Source: Treponema sp. (lineage in GTDB: Bacteria; Spirochaetota; Spirochaetia; Treponematales; Treponemataceae). From it: a DNA stretch of 64,000 nt. The first letter of the stretch is position 1, and each line of letters starts with the position of its first letter. The translations under genes and the position numbers were made by a program. The DNA lies in assembly GCA_017553635.1 (NCBI GenBank), contig JAFZKN010000005.1:42726-106725 (forward strand), read 5' to 3'. Shown here in pieces: positions 18,619 to 27,670 of this stretch. Below the pieces are notes generated by a model that did no database searches, was not told the origin of the DNA, and saw only the letters and a program-made list of their open reading frames with translations.

Positions 18619-21600
18619 TCTTTAATCGTCTGAATCATCTTTTCTGTCTCAATCGGCTTTGCAATATGCGTATTCATTCCGGCTTCCATGCATTTTTCAA
18701 TATCTTCAGTAAATGCATTAGCTGTCATCGCTATAATTGGAATTGTCTTTGTATCTTCACGTTCAAGATTTCTTAAAAGATGCGTTGCCTCAAGGCCATC
18801 CATTACAGGCATCATAACATCCATTAAAATGATGTTATAATAGTTCAACGGTTTTTCTGTAAACTTATTAAGAGCCTCAAGTCCGTTACCGGCAATTTCT
18901 ACTTCCATACCTTCGTTAATCAAGAGACGCGATGCAATTTCCTGGTTAAGTTCGTTATCCTCAACAAGAAGTGCTCTTTTACCCTTAATGGTTTTTTCTG
19001 GAACAGCCTTTGCACTTCCAGATTTAGAAGACTTACCTTTAGATTTTGTTCCTTTAGCTTCGTCGACTTTTTCGATATCAAGTTTTATTGTAAATTCCGT
19101 TCCTTCATCCGGAGCACTGACACATTCAATTGTTCCACCCATAAGTCTTACAAGGTTGTTTACAATCGCAAGACCAAGACCTGTTCCAATTTTATTTACA
19201 GAGTTTTTATCCTGAGTAAATGCATCATACATAATCTTCTGGAATTCTTTTGTCATTCCGACACCAGTATCACGGACAACAAGGCTAAGGTGAACGATGT
19301 TATTATCAATACCTTCAACATTAATCAAAAATTCGATTGTTCCACCGGCAGGAGTAAATTTTGATGCATTAGAAATAAGGTTCATAATAACCTGCTGAGT
19401 ATGAAGCTTATCAATGTTTACAAAATTTTCCTTGTATTTTTCCGGATCCAGATTGCAGTAAAAAGTAATTCCATTTTTATCACACATTGCATGCGCAAGC
19501 GTAATAATATTTTCAATAATTTCATAAACAGATACTTTTGATTTTCTGATTTCAAGCTTACCACTTTCAATCTTTGACATATCAAGAATGTCATTCAAAA
19601 GACCAAGCATATAAGAACTTGATGAACGGATTTTATTTATATCTTTTTCGAGAGCAACAGGATCTGTAAGTTCTTTACTTGCAAGCTCTGCAATACCCAT
19701 AATTCCATTCATAGGAGTACGAAGATCGTGACTCATTCTGGAAAGGAAGTCACTCTTTGCAGAACTTGCTTTTTCTGCCTGTTTAATTGCAAGTGCAAGC
19801 TTTTCGTTCTGCTGATTTTCCATCATTGTGATGGCAGTAATATCCGTACAGACATAAATTAAGATGTTTGAGTCTGGTTCAAGATAATAAACCTTTTCCT
19901 GTTTGATTTCTATTGAGCCGTCTTCTTTTCTAGTATGATATGTAAACTTTACTTCATTTGTTTTTTCAAGCTCTTTTTCAATTCGTGATATGCTAAAGTC
20001 ATCCCTCGTTTTATCCTTATCTGCATCAGCGACTTTTTTCTTCAGGAAAACTTCAAGCAGCTGGTCATAATCGATTGTATCCTGTTTTTCAGGAATCCAT
20101 GTTAAATAATCTGACTTATTGATAAACTGACACACACCGGTAATCTTGTTAAGCCAGAATATGTATTCAACATCTTCGTTAAGAACAGAGTCTTTTGTTA
20201 CAGAAGAAATTGTCTGGCTTGTAATGTCTTTTAAATAACAATACGATTCGATGTCACCACTTGAAGGATTAAATGCAAGTTCCATACAAAAGTCAAACCA
20301 GTGCAATGCACCATTTGACATTTTGTACTCGAACTCACATTTCTTTTGTCTTGTACCATTTTTAAATGCGATGATAAGCTCCTCTCTCTCCAATGTCGAA
20401 GCAAACCCTTCATTCTGTCCTCGATTTGAAATCATTTCGCGAAGGAATAAAAGTTCATTAACCGCAGAATTTCCTTTTATTCCCTTATTTAAATCCGGAA
20501 CGTTGATGAATCGTTCGAGGACCGTATTCTTTGTTAAGTTCAGTCTTGTATACGCCGGATAACTCTGCTGAACAAAACTCTGGAATTTCATAATTCCTTC
20601 GTATTCACGCTCAGCCCGTTTCTGACTTGTGATATCTGTTGCAGAACAGATTGCTTTTTCTACCCTTTCATTATCTGTTTTAATTGCACGGTAAACGACA
20701 TGCTTCCACCTTTCCGTTGAAACATTGTTTCTGATATCTTCTATTCCAATTGGAATATCAATTTCTACAGACTTTTTTGTTTTTCCTTCTCTAAAGTCCT
20801 TTAACATCTGATAAAACTGTTCACGATACTCATTCTGAATGATTCTGGAATAAATCCAACCCATTGCAACATCTTCATTTTTCAACTTGAACAGTTCTTT
20901 TGTTAAAATTTCATTCTCTCTTAAAAGTGATGCTTTTTCAGAAACTTCTTCATTTTCAACTTTTCCAAGCGGTGTTTTTTCATCTACAGGTTCAAGTTCT
21001 TCAAGATTATCTATAGGCTCTTCCCTGTCATAAAAATTATCTTCACCTATACTGGTAAAATCACACTCCCAGTAAACAGTTTCACTCTGATCCATTACAG
21101 CATGAAGCATATATCTGTTTTCTTTGAGAAGCTCTTTCATTCCTTTAAGCTTACTCGTAAGTACAGACACTATAATTATACAGATTAATGTAATTAATCC
21201 GAGTGTAACAATTATTACAACAAGAATCAGCGATGCAGAATTGAGACTATCTTCATCATTAACATACATCGTATCATTAGGAAGTTGTTTTTTCCGCAAG
21301 TTGAATTTGTCTAAAACCTTTGCATCAAAACAATATCGCGCAGGGCTTTCAGAATTTATATTGATGTATTTTGTATTTACACCTTCAAAAATTTCCCAGA
21401 AAATTTCTCCAGCTGTAAATCCCATTTCATCATATGCACTAAAATATCCGCCAAGAACACCATCTGTAACACCAGTAAAAGAACAGCACATAACAGGAAG
21501 CCGTTTTTCTTCACAACAATCAATTACAAATTCTGCTGCTTTTTTTGACGGACCATTAACTGTTGATTTTGCAGAAAGAAAAAAGACAACAGAATCAGCA

Positions 21601-22295
21601 TCTGCCTGATTGATGATTTTTTTAATTGAATCAAAATCATTTTCAGAAGTGTTAATTTCCTTAAAATCAATTCCTTTAAATCTGATATGAAGATTTCTAA
21701 AAAGTTCCGTACCGATTATTCCGACATCAGAATTATCTGTAATTAAATAAATCGCTTTTGAATTTGGGAAAAGTCTTTTTGACAGAAGAACATTTTCATC
21801 AAAGTAAATTACATCTTTAATTCCAGTTACCGTTTCATAATACATTCCTTCTCTTATAAGTTCTGTATCAGAAACACCAATAAATACAATCGGTCTGTCT
21901 CCGGCAATTTCATCTTTATAATTTAAAATAAACCTGAAAGCAGAATTTCCAGAAGCAAGAATTGCATCAAATTTTCTTCCCCTTATAAAACCATCTGTTC
22001 TGGTTTTAAAACTTGTGTACGGAGCACCTTCAACAAGATCAAAATCTTCCATGAATATAAATGAAAATTCATAATTCTTCTTGAGATTTTTTTTAAGCCC
22101 CGAAATCTGAATCTGGTTTATATAAGAGTCCATCGGTTCAGAACCGATAAAAAGAATTTTCTTAGGAACCTCTGTGGTTTCACTGGCATAAATTCCGCTG
22201 TTGAAAAAAAACAGAACTACGGCAGCACAGATAAAAAGAGGAATCCTCAAAAAAGTAAAAAATGCTTTTTCTGAAAATCGTGATATATTCATCAC
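18606..22295 (-). CDS. Hybrid sensor histidine kinase with ABC-substrate-binding-like sensor
   Basis: A 1229-residue membrane sensor. A signal or membrane helix at about 15-32 is followed by a periplasmic domain (48-330) of the ABC_sub_bind type (KILFIGSEPMD start). A second membrane helix lies at about 352-378. Two or three PAS-like regions follow, then the HisKA domain (SHDLRTPMNGIMG, phospho-histidine near 855), the ATPase domain (N box near 968, DTGVGMT and GTGLGLAI boxes) and a C-terminal receiver domain with phospho-aspartate near 1157 (LMDVMMP). No HPt domain or DNA-binding partner is next to it, so its output is elsewhere. The adjacent cyclase may be functionally linked but has a 31-bp gap with a hairpin. 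Confidence 0.92.
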   Translation of the reverse strand: MMNISRFSEKAFFTFLRIPLFICAAVVLFFFNSGIYASETTEVPKKILFIGSEPMDSYINQIQISGLKKNLKKNYEFSFIFMEDFDLVEGAPYTSFKTRTDGFIRGRKFDAILASGNSAFRFILNYKDEIAGDRPIVFIGVSDTELIREGMYYETVTGIKDVIYFDENVLLSKRLFPNSKAIYLITDNSDVGIIGTELFRNLHIRFKGIDFKEINTSENDFDSIKKIINQADADSVVFFLSAKSTVNGPSKKAAEFVIDCCEEKRLPVMCCSFTGVTDGVLGGYFSAYDEMGFTAGEIFWEIFEGVNTKYININSESPARYCFDAKVLDKFNLRKKQLPNDTMYVNDEDSLNSASLILVVIIVTLGLITLICIIIVSVLTSKLKGMKELLKENRYMLHAVMDQSETVYWECDFTSIGEDNFYDREEPIDNLEELEPVDEKTPLGKVENEEVSEKASLLRENEILTKELFKLKNEDVAMGWIYSRIIQNEYREQFYQMLKDFREGKTKKSVEIDIPIGIEDIRNNVSTERWKHVVYRAIKTDNERVEKAICSATDITSQKRAEREYEGIMKFQSFVQQSYPAYTRLNLTKNTVLERFINVPDLNKGIKGNSAVNELLFLREMISNRGQNEGFASTLEREELIIAFKNGTRQKKCEFEYKMSNGALHWFDFCMELAFNPSSGDIESYCYLKDITSQTISSVTKDSVLNEDVEYIFWLNKITGVCQFINKSDYLTWIPEKQDTIDYDQLLEVFLKKKVADADKDKTRDDFSISRIEKELEKTNEVKFTYHTRKEDGSIEIKQEKVYYLEPDSNILIYVCTDITAITMMENQQNEKLALAIKQAEKASSAKSDFLSRMSHDLRTPMNGIMGIAELASKELTDPVALEKDINKIRSSSSYMLGLLNDILDMSKIESGKLEIRKSKVSVYEIIENIITLAHAMCDKNGITFYCNLDPEKYKENFVNIDKLHTQQVIMNLISNASKFTPAGGTIEFLINVEGIDNNIVHLSLVVRDTGVGMTKEFQKIMYDAFTQDKNSVNKIGTGLGLAIVNNLVRLMGGTIECVSAPDEGTEFTIKLDIEKVDEAKGTKSKGKSSKSGSAKAVPEKTIKGKRALLVEDNELNQEIASRLLINEGMEVEIAGNGLEALNKFTEKPLNYYNIILMDVMMPVMDGLEATHLLRNLEREDTKTIPIIAMTANAFTEDIEKCMEAGMNTHIAKPIETEKMIQTIKDYIG

Positions 22296-22319
22296 TATAA
22301 TTATATCACACCTTTTTAA

Positions 22320-22344
22320 ACTTATGTTAATTTAAAACATAAGT
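22320..22344 (-). terminator. Weak hairpin at the end of the cyclase gene
   Basis: ACTTATGTT at 22320-22328 pairs with its exact reverse complement at 22336-22344, with a 7-base loop that contains the cyclase stop codon. Only a short broken T tract follows on the minus strand. It may attenuate reading into the kinase gene. Confidence 0.35.
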
Positions 22345-23649
22345 CTGAAGCTTTCCAAATCCCTTTACATCCTTAATTTCCATTGCAGTACAAGGATAGG
22401 AATCGCCCAGAATCTGCCTTACATTCTCAGAAATGGTAATTTTGTCAATTTCACCGATTCCTTCAAGGCGCGAAGCAAGGTTTACAGCCGAGCCCCAGAG
22501 ATCAAAAACAAACTTCTTTTTACCGATTACACCGGCTACAACACGTCCATTGTTAATTCCAATGCGTACATGGAGGTCAAGATTGTAGCGCTGATTAAAT
22601 TCTTTAAGATGCCTTAATACCTGTCGGGCAAATTTAACCGTTTCTCCGCAGTTTCCTGAATAACGGTCAGGAGCCCCGGCAGAAACCATATAGGCATCCC
22701 CTATTGTCTTAATCTTTTCAATCTTAAAATCATTCAAAAGATCATCAAGCTCCCCGAAAAAAGCGTTCAGTATTTTAACAAGTTTTACTTCACCGATTTC
22801 TGCAGACATCTTGGTAAAATTTACGATATCTAAAAACATAATCGTCACATCATCAAATTCAGCAAAAAAAGGCTTTGCCTGAAACTCAAGTTTAGTTGCA
22901 ACGGAAAGCGGAAGGATATTTAAAAGCAGATCCCTTGAACGTTTATTTGCTTTATTAAGCTCTTCAATCATATTCATATCCGGATTTTCCAGACAGAAAT
23001 ACATGACAAGACATACAACGGCAATTCCCAGTCCGATAATCAGAAGCTCTTTAAACAGCATTTGAATTAACGCAACCATACCTTCCATTACACAGAATGT
23101 AAGAATAGGAACAAATCGTTTTAACTTAACCTTTTTAAAATTAAAGGCCATAACAACAATTATAAACACAACTGATGAAGAAGAAAAAATATAAACCGTT
23201 GAAGAAGGGATTCCGTATGAATAAATATATTTACCTTCACCACCATACAGCAGCGGATTTACAATAATTACAATTGTTGCAATGATACATGCAATAATCC
23301 AGATAATTCCTTCTACATACTTAAGAGTTTTTCTGACTGGCGTTATGTCATCATAAATTGTATTTACGATTGCATATATATCCATCGAGGCTATGTATAC
23401 AACCATTACGACAAGATAAAACTTGGAAAGAAAATTATTCAAAAAAGTAACCGACGGGTCTCCAGCCTGATGCTTCGTAATAGTGATTACGCTTACAATA
23501 TCAAGTGCAAGTATTACCCACGTTAAAATCATAAGGATTCGGAAAACGACATTCGCAGGAGAAGGCCATCTCTTTTTTGAAAAGAACACAATCATCAAAA
23601 TACTGACAAACAAAATGCTTGCTATCTGAAATTCAATATTGTAGTTCAT
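22327..23649 (-). CDS. Class III adenylate/guanylate cyclase with membrane domain
   Basis: A 440-residue protein with six or seven N-terminal membrane helices (about 1-215), a short linker, and a class III cyclase catalytic domain (about 240-440). The metal-binding aspartates are visible in FLDIVNFT (near 274) and IGDAYM (near 320), and the domain end includes NLASRLEGIG. The substrate-specifying residues point to adenylate cyclase, but I would not exclude guanylate. SD AAGGAA precedes the ATG. It makes cyclic nucleotide in response to a signal in or near the membrane. The ligand is unknown; the N-terminal helix bundle resembles sensory membrane domains and has no HAMP. Confidence 0.9.
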   Translation of the reverse strand: MNYNIEFQIASILFVSILMIVFFSKKRWPSPANVVFRILMILTWVILALDIVSVITITKHQAGDPSVTFLNNFLSKFYLVVMVVYIASMDIYAIVNTIYDDITPVRKTLKYVEGIIWIIACIIATIVIIVNPLLYGGEGKYIYSYGIPSSTVYIFSSSSVVFIIVVMAFNFKKVKLKRFVPILTFCVMEGMVALIQMLFKELLIIGLGIAVVCLVMYFCLENPDMNMIEELNKANKRSRDLLLNILPLSVATKLEFQAKPFFAEFDDVTIMFLDIVNFTKMSAEIGEVKLVKILNAFFGELDDLLNDFKIEKIKTIGDAYMVSAGAPDRYSGNCGETVKFARQVLRHLKEFNQRYNLDLHVRIGINNGRVVAGVIGKKKFVFDLWGSAVNLASRLEGIGEIDKITISENVRQILGDSYPCTAMEIKDVKGFGKLQTYVLN

Positions 23650-23671
23650 TACAATTCCTTTTAAATAAAAA

Positions 23672-24598
23672 CTAAATGATTAATTTAAAAACTGCTGTAT
23701 GACTGTAAGTCATTGGAGCTGAATGCATGAAAAACACAACTCCAGAAACAGGTGCAATTATTTCAGAAATTATTTCATCCGTGTATGGATCATGAATCTC
23801 TGCAAGAAGGTCGCCTTCTTTAACTTCAAAACCAACCTTAACTTTTGAAACAAATAGACCTGCCTGAGGAGTTCTTATCGGGACAAGCCGTTTTTCCTCT
23901 TCTATTATTTCAGCCTGGTAACCTCCCAGGACTTCTGTCTTAATTATACCCCTGTTTTTCATAAAAAGCAAAATTGAACGTAAAACAAGATGAGCCGAGT
24001 CACGGTCTATATAATCGGTCGTAGAAGAATACACGCTGAATGCTTTAACTCCACTTTCCTGCCAGGTGTAATTTAAAGTCTTCTTTTCGTATGGACGGGG
24101 TTCCCTTACAAGAACATACGGCATCATAAAGCCCGAAGCCTCTTTCAGATAATCAAAATCAGACTTTAAAATACGTACATGGGGCAAAAAAGAACCGCTC
24201 ATATAGTAAGAAGCCAGGTGAATCCCGCATTCATACTGCTTTGATATATTGAATACTTTTTCTGCGATAATCTGGGTCGTAACACCGTCACTTCGCCCTG
24301 GAAACATTCTGTTCATATCCGTGCTGTCAATCGACCAGAATTTCTTCTTAGTATTCATTGAATACGGATTGGCACTCGGAATTACCATAATTTCAAAACC
24401 TTCGTTTATTTCACCGGCAGCCTCAAGCTCTTTAAGCCTTTTTACAATTCTTGCTGTAATAAACTGCTGCTGATATTCATTACCACGGGTAGGACCTGCA
24501 ATACAGACAGCCTTTTTGCCGCTTCCGAAGATAAATCCCTTTAATCTAAAATTGTCCCTGTAAAGGCCCTCCATGTCGCAAAAAGTTATTTCCTGCAT
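23672..24598 (-). CDS. M14/aspartoacylase-like protein, paralogue lacking one zinc ligand
   Basis: A 308-residue member of the succinylglutamate desuccinylase/aspartoacylase (M14) group. The C-terminal half carries the biotinyl/lipoyl-like beta region (GFEVKEGDLLAEIHDPYTDE) usual in these proteins. The first zinc-binding motif, normally HGNE, reads TRGNE: arginine 38 replaces the ligand histidine while glutamate 41 remains. The second histidine persists in CGIHLAS. The enzyme may be inactive or use a different site. It overlaps the upstream paralogue by 13 bases and is clearly co-transcribed with it. Confidence 0.82.
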   Translation of the reverse strand: MQEITFCDMEGLYRDNFRLKGFIFGSGKKAVCIAGPTRGNEYQQQFITARIVKRLKELEAAGEINEGFEIMVIPSANPYSMNTKKKFWSIDSTDMNRMFPGRSDGVTTQIIAEKVFNISKQYECGIHLASYYMSGSFLPHVRILKSDFDYLKEASGFMMPYVLVREPRPYEKKTLNYTWQESGVKAFSVYSSTTDYIDRDSAHLVLRSILLFMKNRGIIKTEVLGGYQAEIIEEEKRLVPIRTPQAGLFVSKVKVGFEVKEGDLLAEIHDPYTDEIISEIIAPVSGVVFFMHSAPMTYSHTAVFKLII

Positions 24599-25515
24599 TT
24601 AAATATCCTCCCGATAAGCGAACCAATTTCAACAACCGGATACTCTCTGATGGTGAACAAAAGTCCGTCCTCCGGTGCCTTAATTTCACATTTGATGTTT
24701 CCAGAAAGCGGGTCAATTATTCTTCCAAGAACCTCTCCTTTTTTTACGTCAGATCCGCATTCTGTTTCCCGGACAAACATTCCGGAAACAGAAGAACTTA
24801 AAATTTCAATCGACTCTTTGTTCTCTGCGTAAATTGAATCTTTTGTTTTTCCTACAGGTCCATTCCATATTCCGAGATGCTGCATCAAGGCAAAAAGTCC
24901 GTCGGTTACCTGCTTACAGTAATTTTTTGTACATGCCATCGCAATTCCCATATCAATTACGACTGCATCAATTCCAACATCGTTTAAGCAATACGCAAGA
25001 GAATTTTCCTGCACCGATGAACTGTTATAAGCCCATATCAGGTCAAGATTCATACATCTGCACTTTTCAATAAGCCTGTCTTTAAAATCAAGAGGTATTC
25101 TAACCTGTGGAAGTTCTCTGATAAAAATACTTGAAGCATGAATATCAACTACAAAATCTGAACTTTTTAAATCTTCCATAATCTGTGAAGAAATATATTC
25201 AACCATTGTGCCATCAGAAAAACCCGGGAAAGTTTTATTCATATCCATGTCAAAAGCAGGAATTGTTCTCGTAATAGAATCCATTCCAAGCGGATTGAGC
25301 GCCGGATAAATATCAACCGTTCCATTTAAGAACTGCGGATTATCTTTTATCCTCTGCTGAATTTCAAAGCATACAAGCTGTCCTTCCAGTTCATCACCAT
25401 GAATCCCTGTTACAATACTGATTTTCTTTTTTCCTGTTCCACCAGTAATGACATTCTTTTTTATCAAAAGAGTTTCATCAATCGGCAGATCTACACTTAC
25501 AACTGTTTTTATCAT
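24586..25515 (-). CDS. Succinylglutamate desuccinylase/aspartoacylase (M14) family amidohydrolase
   Basis: A 309-residue zinc amidohydrolase. The motif TGIHGDELEG supplies histidine 39 and glutamate 42 as zinc ligands, and VDIHASS near residue 126 supplies the third. The same C-terminal beta region as its downstream paralogue is present (GSDVKKGEVLGRIIDPLSG). It probably removes an acyl group from a small amide or N-acyl amino acid; the substrate is unknown. It sits 13 bases after the helicase-associated gene and overlaps the next paralogue, so four genes (XPB, its partner, two M14 proteins) form one leftward run. Confidence 0.86.
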   Translation of the reverse strand: MIKTVVSVDLPIDETLLIKKNVITGGTGKKKISIVTGIHGDELEGQLVCFEIQQRIKDNPQFLNGTVDIYPALNPLGMDSITRTIPAFDMDMNKTFPGFSDGTMVEYISSQIMEDLKSSDFVVDIHASSIFIRELPQVRIPLDFKDRLIEKCRCMNLDLIWAYNSSSVQENSLAYCLNDVGIDAVVIDMGIAMACTKNYCKQVTDGLFALMQHLGIWNGPVGKTKDSIYAENKESIEILSSSVSGMFVRETECGSDVKKGEVLGRIIDPLSGNIKCEIKAPEDGLLFTIREYPVVEIGSLIGRIFKCRK

Positions 25516-25528
25516 CCGACATCTCCCG

Positions 25529-27670
25529 TCATTTTCCGTAAATGCTTTTACGTATCCGCTTTACAGATTTTGCTTTTCCAACTGAATATTCTCTAACAGT
25601 ATTTTCTTTTTCAAGATGCACATGCACTGTTGTATCATTGTCTTTTCTCGGCTGAATTCCAACCGGATAACCTCTTACAATTACATCATCGTTTCCAAAA
25701 TGCATTTCAACAAGCTCATGATTTTTATATGCCTGTTCAATAACATAAATCTTTCCTGAAAAATCCATTCCGCTTGCATTAACTCTTTCAAGTCTCAGTA
25801 TGCTTGTATCAAGCTGAGATTCATTTACAATTACTTTATGTGCAATTCTCATTTCGAGACTTTCTTTCTGCTCTTCATCAAGACTAAGTTTATCGAGCGC
25901 AGACAAAAGCTTCTTTTCTATTTTTGCACTGTCTTCTTTTTCAATTATTTCTTTTGGTTCGTCAAAACCAGTTGCATCATTTATTGCTCTTCCATTTGAA
26001 TTTAATTTCATAAAATCTGAGCTTATAATTTCTTCATCAGCCGTTTTTATTCTGCCGACAAAATCAAGTGAACTTTCTTTTAAAAGAGCAATTGCTTCTT
26101 CATCATTTGAAACATCAAGAAGAAAAACTCCCGGAGCAATTACAGTATGAATGTGAGGTGCAAGCACTTTATTATGTTCCGCAGCAAGAGCAGCCTTTCC
26201 ATCAAGCTTTAAAACAAAACCTTTATAAAATGAAGCCGCAGAATAATATTTACTCCAGTCCTCAATCTGCACTTCAAGAATTTCAGGAACTCTATAGGCG
26301 GTTCTCTCTTTTAAAAGCTCAATCAATTTTTTACTGTCCAATCCAGAATCAAATCCGTTCATTACACTCTTTCTCGAAATCGAAAAAGTACAGACCGTAT
26401 CAAATCTTTTCAAGCTTAAAAATTTAATCAGCGGAATTGAACACTTAAGGGAATAACCCGGCATCAAAGTAACTTCCATCCCGGCTTCAATGTTAATCAT
26501 TCCCTTTAATTGAGAATCATCTTTTAAATCAAGTTCAAAAATATCAGAAACCCTGTAAACGTCTTTCTTTTCATGCGAAATTCCATTTTTAATAATTAGA
26601 CCAAGCACTCTGGCAGCCTCATACATCCTGTCAATCCCGCCGGACGTACCAATATTAGAACCTGTTTCATTTTCAGATTCAGAAAAACGTGAGCGTGCTT
26701 CTTTTATAATGCGTGAAAATCTTGATTCTCCCACAGGTTTTGTTTCTTCTACGTCTCTAGGTCTTGAAGAAACCAAAAACCCTGTTCTTAGAAAAATCTC
26801 TCTGGTAAAACTTTCTTTCTCGAGATTCCTAAGCGTATCAATAAAAATCTGTGCCTGAAGGCGGAGAGAATCTCTGCTAAAATGTCCCTGACTCGAAGCA
26901 ACAATATATGCAGTCTGTTCAACAAAAGTAAGTTCAGAAAATTTATCAAGTTTATTCCAGTCAATTTCTACACCACGGCTGCCATCTTTAAATATTCCGA
27001 GATTTAAAAATGAACTGTATAAAATCTTTATTCTGTTTACATTCGAACCGAAATACTGTTCTGCATTTTCAAGTGTATATTTTTTTAGTGACCCGTCCTG
27101 CTTTGCAAGGTTTGGGTTTTCAGAAACATAAGCAATAAAACAGATTATAAATTCTGGAGAAATAACTGCAGTTTCTTCTGCAATTTTTTTATATTCAATT
27201 TTTGAAAGAAGCTGTTTTATGTCAATTAAATCATAAAGCGCATCTTCCAGGTGTGGGTTAAGCTTATAGACAGTCGGAACGATTCTAAAACCGGAGTCTT
27301 TGCAAATTCTGTAAACAACAAGACGTTCTTCGAGATTTTCAAGTGTTTCGTAAATAAATGAATAAGTAAATGTTCCGTCAAAGAACGAAACAAGTTTGTC
27401 TTCTGTTGCATCTGGAATAAAAACAATTGCGCAGATTATTTCGATTTCTTCTTTGGATAAAAAACTTTTTATTGCAGTAAGATTTTCTTTATTTCGAAAA
27501 AAACTTTCAAGCCGCTCGATAAGCTTCTGTTTGTTGTATGGCGTTTTTATTTCACCAAGATACATTTTCATTATTTCAAAAAAACGGTTTTCATCAAGTT
27601 TAACAAAACCTTCCCGCCATTTTAAAACATTTTCTGCGTGTGCACTCATTACAATCTGCCGTTCGTTCAT
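25529..27670 (-). CDS. Helicase-associated protein, partner of XPB
   Basis: A 713-residue protein with no Walker motifs. Its C-terminal 250 residues fit the helicase-associated (Helicase_C_3-type) region, ending in a domain (YVIEQAYKNHELVEMHF to PVGIQPRKDND) related to the WYL-like barrel seen in such proteins. It overlaps the start of the upstream XPB gene's end by 4 bases (ATGA), which implies coupled translation. The same pair is known in actinobacteria. It probably assists the helicase in DNA repair; the exact role is not established. Confidence 0.8.
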   Translation of the reverse strand: MNERQIVMSAHAENVLKWREGFVKLDENRFFEIMKMYLGEIKTPYNKQKLIERLESFFRNKENLTAIKSFLSKEEIEIICAIVFIPDATEDKLVSFFDGTFTYSFIYETLENLEERLVVYRICKDSGFRIVPTVYKLNPHLEDALYDLIDIKQLLSKIEYKKIAEETAVISPEFIICFIAYVSENPNLAKQDGSLKKYTLENAEQYFGSNVNRIKILYSSFLNLGIFKDGSRGVEIDWNKLDKFSELTFVEQTAYIVASSQGHFSRDSLRLQAQIFIDTLRNLEKESFTREIFLRTGFLVSSRPRDVEETKPVGESRFSRIIKEARSRFSESENETGSNIGTSGGIDRMYEAARVLGLIIKNGISHEKKDVYRVSDIFELDLKDDSQLKGMINIEAGMEVTLMPGYSLKCSIPLIKFLSLKRFDTVCTFSISRKSVMNGFDSGLDSKKLIELLKERTAYRVPEILEVQIEDWSKYYSAASFYKGFVLKLDGKAALAAEHNKVLAPHIHTVIAPGVFLLDVSNDEEAIALLKESSLDFVGRIKTADEEIISSDFMKLNSNGRAINDATGFDEPKEIIEKEDSAKIEKKLLSALDKLSLDEEQKESLEMRIAHKVIVNESQLDTSILRLERVNASGMDFSGKIYVIEQAYKNHELVEMHFGNDDVIVRGYPVGIQPRKDNDTTVHVHLEKENTVREYSVGKAKSVKRIRKSIYGK

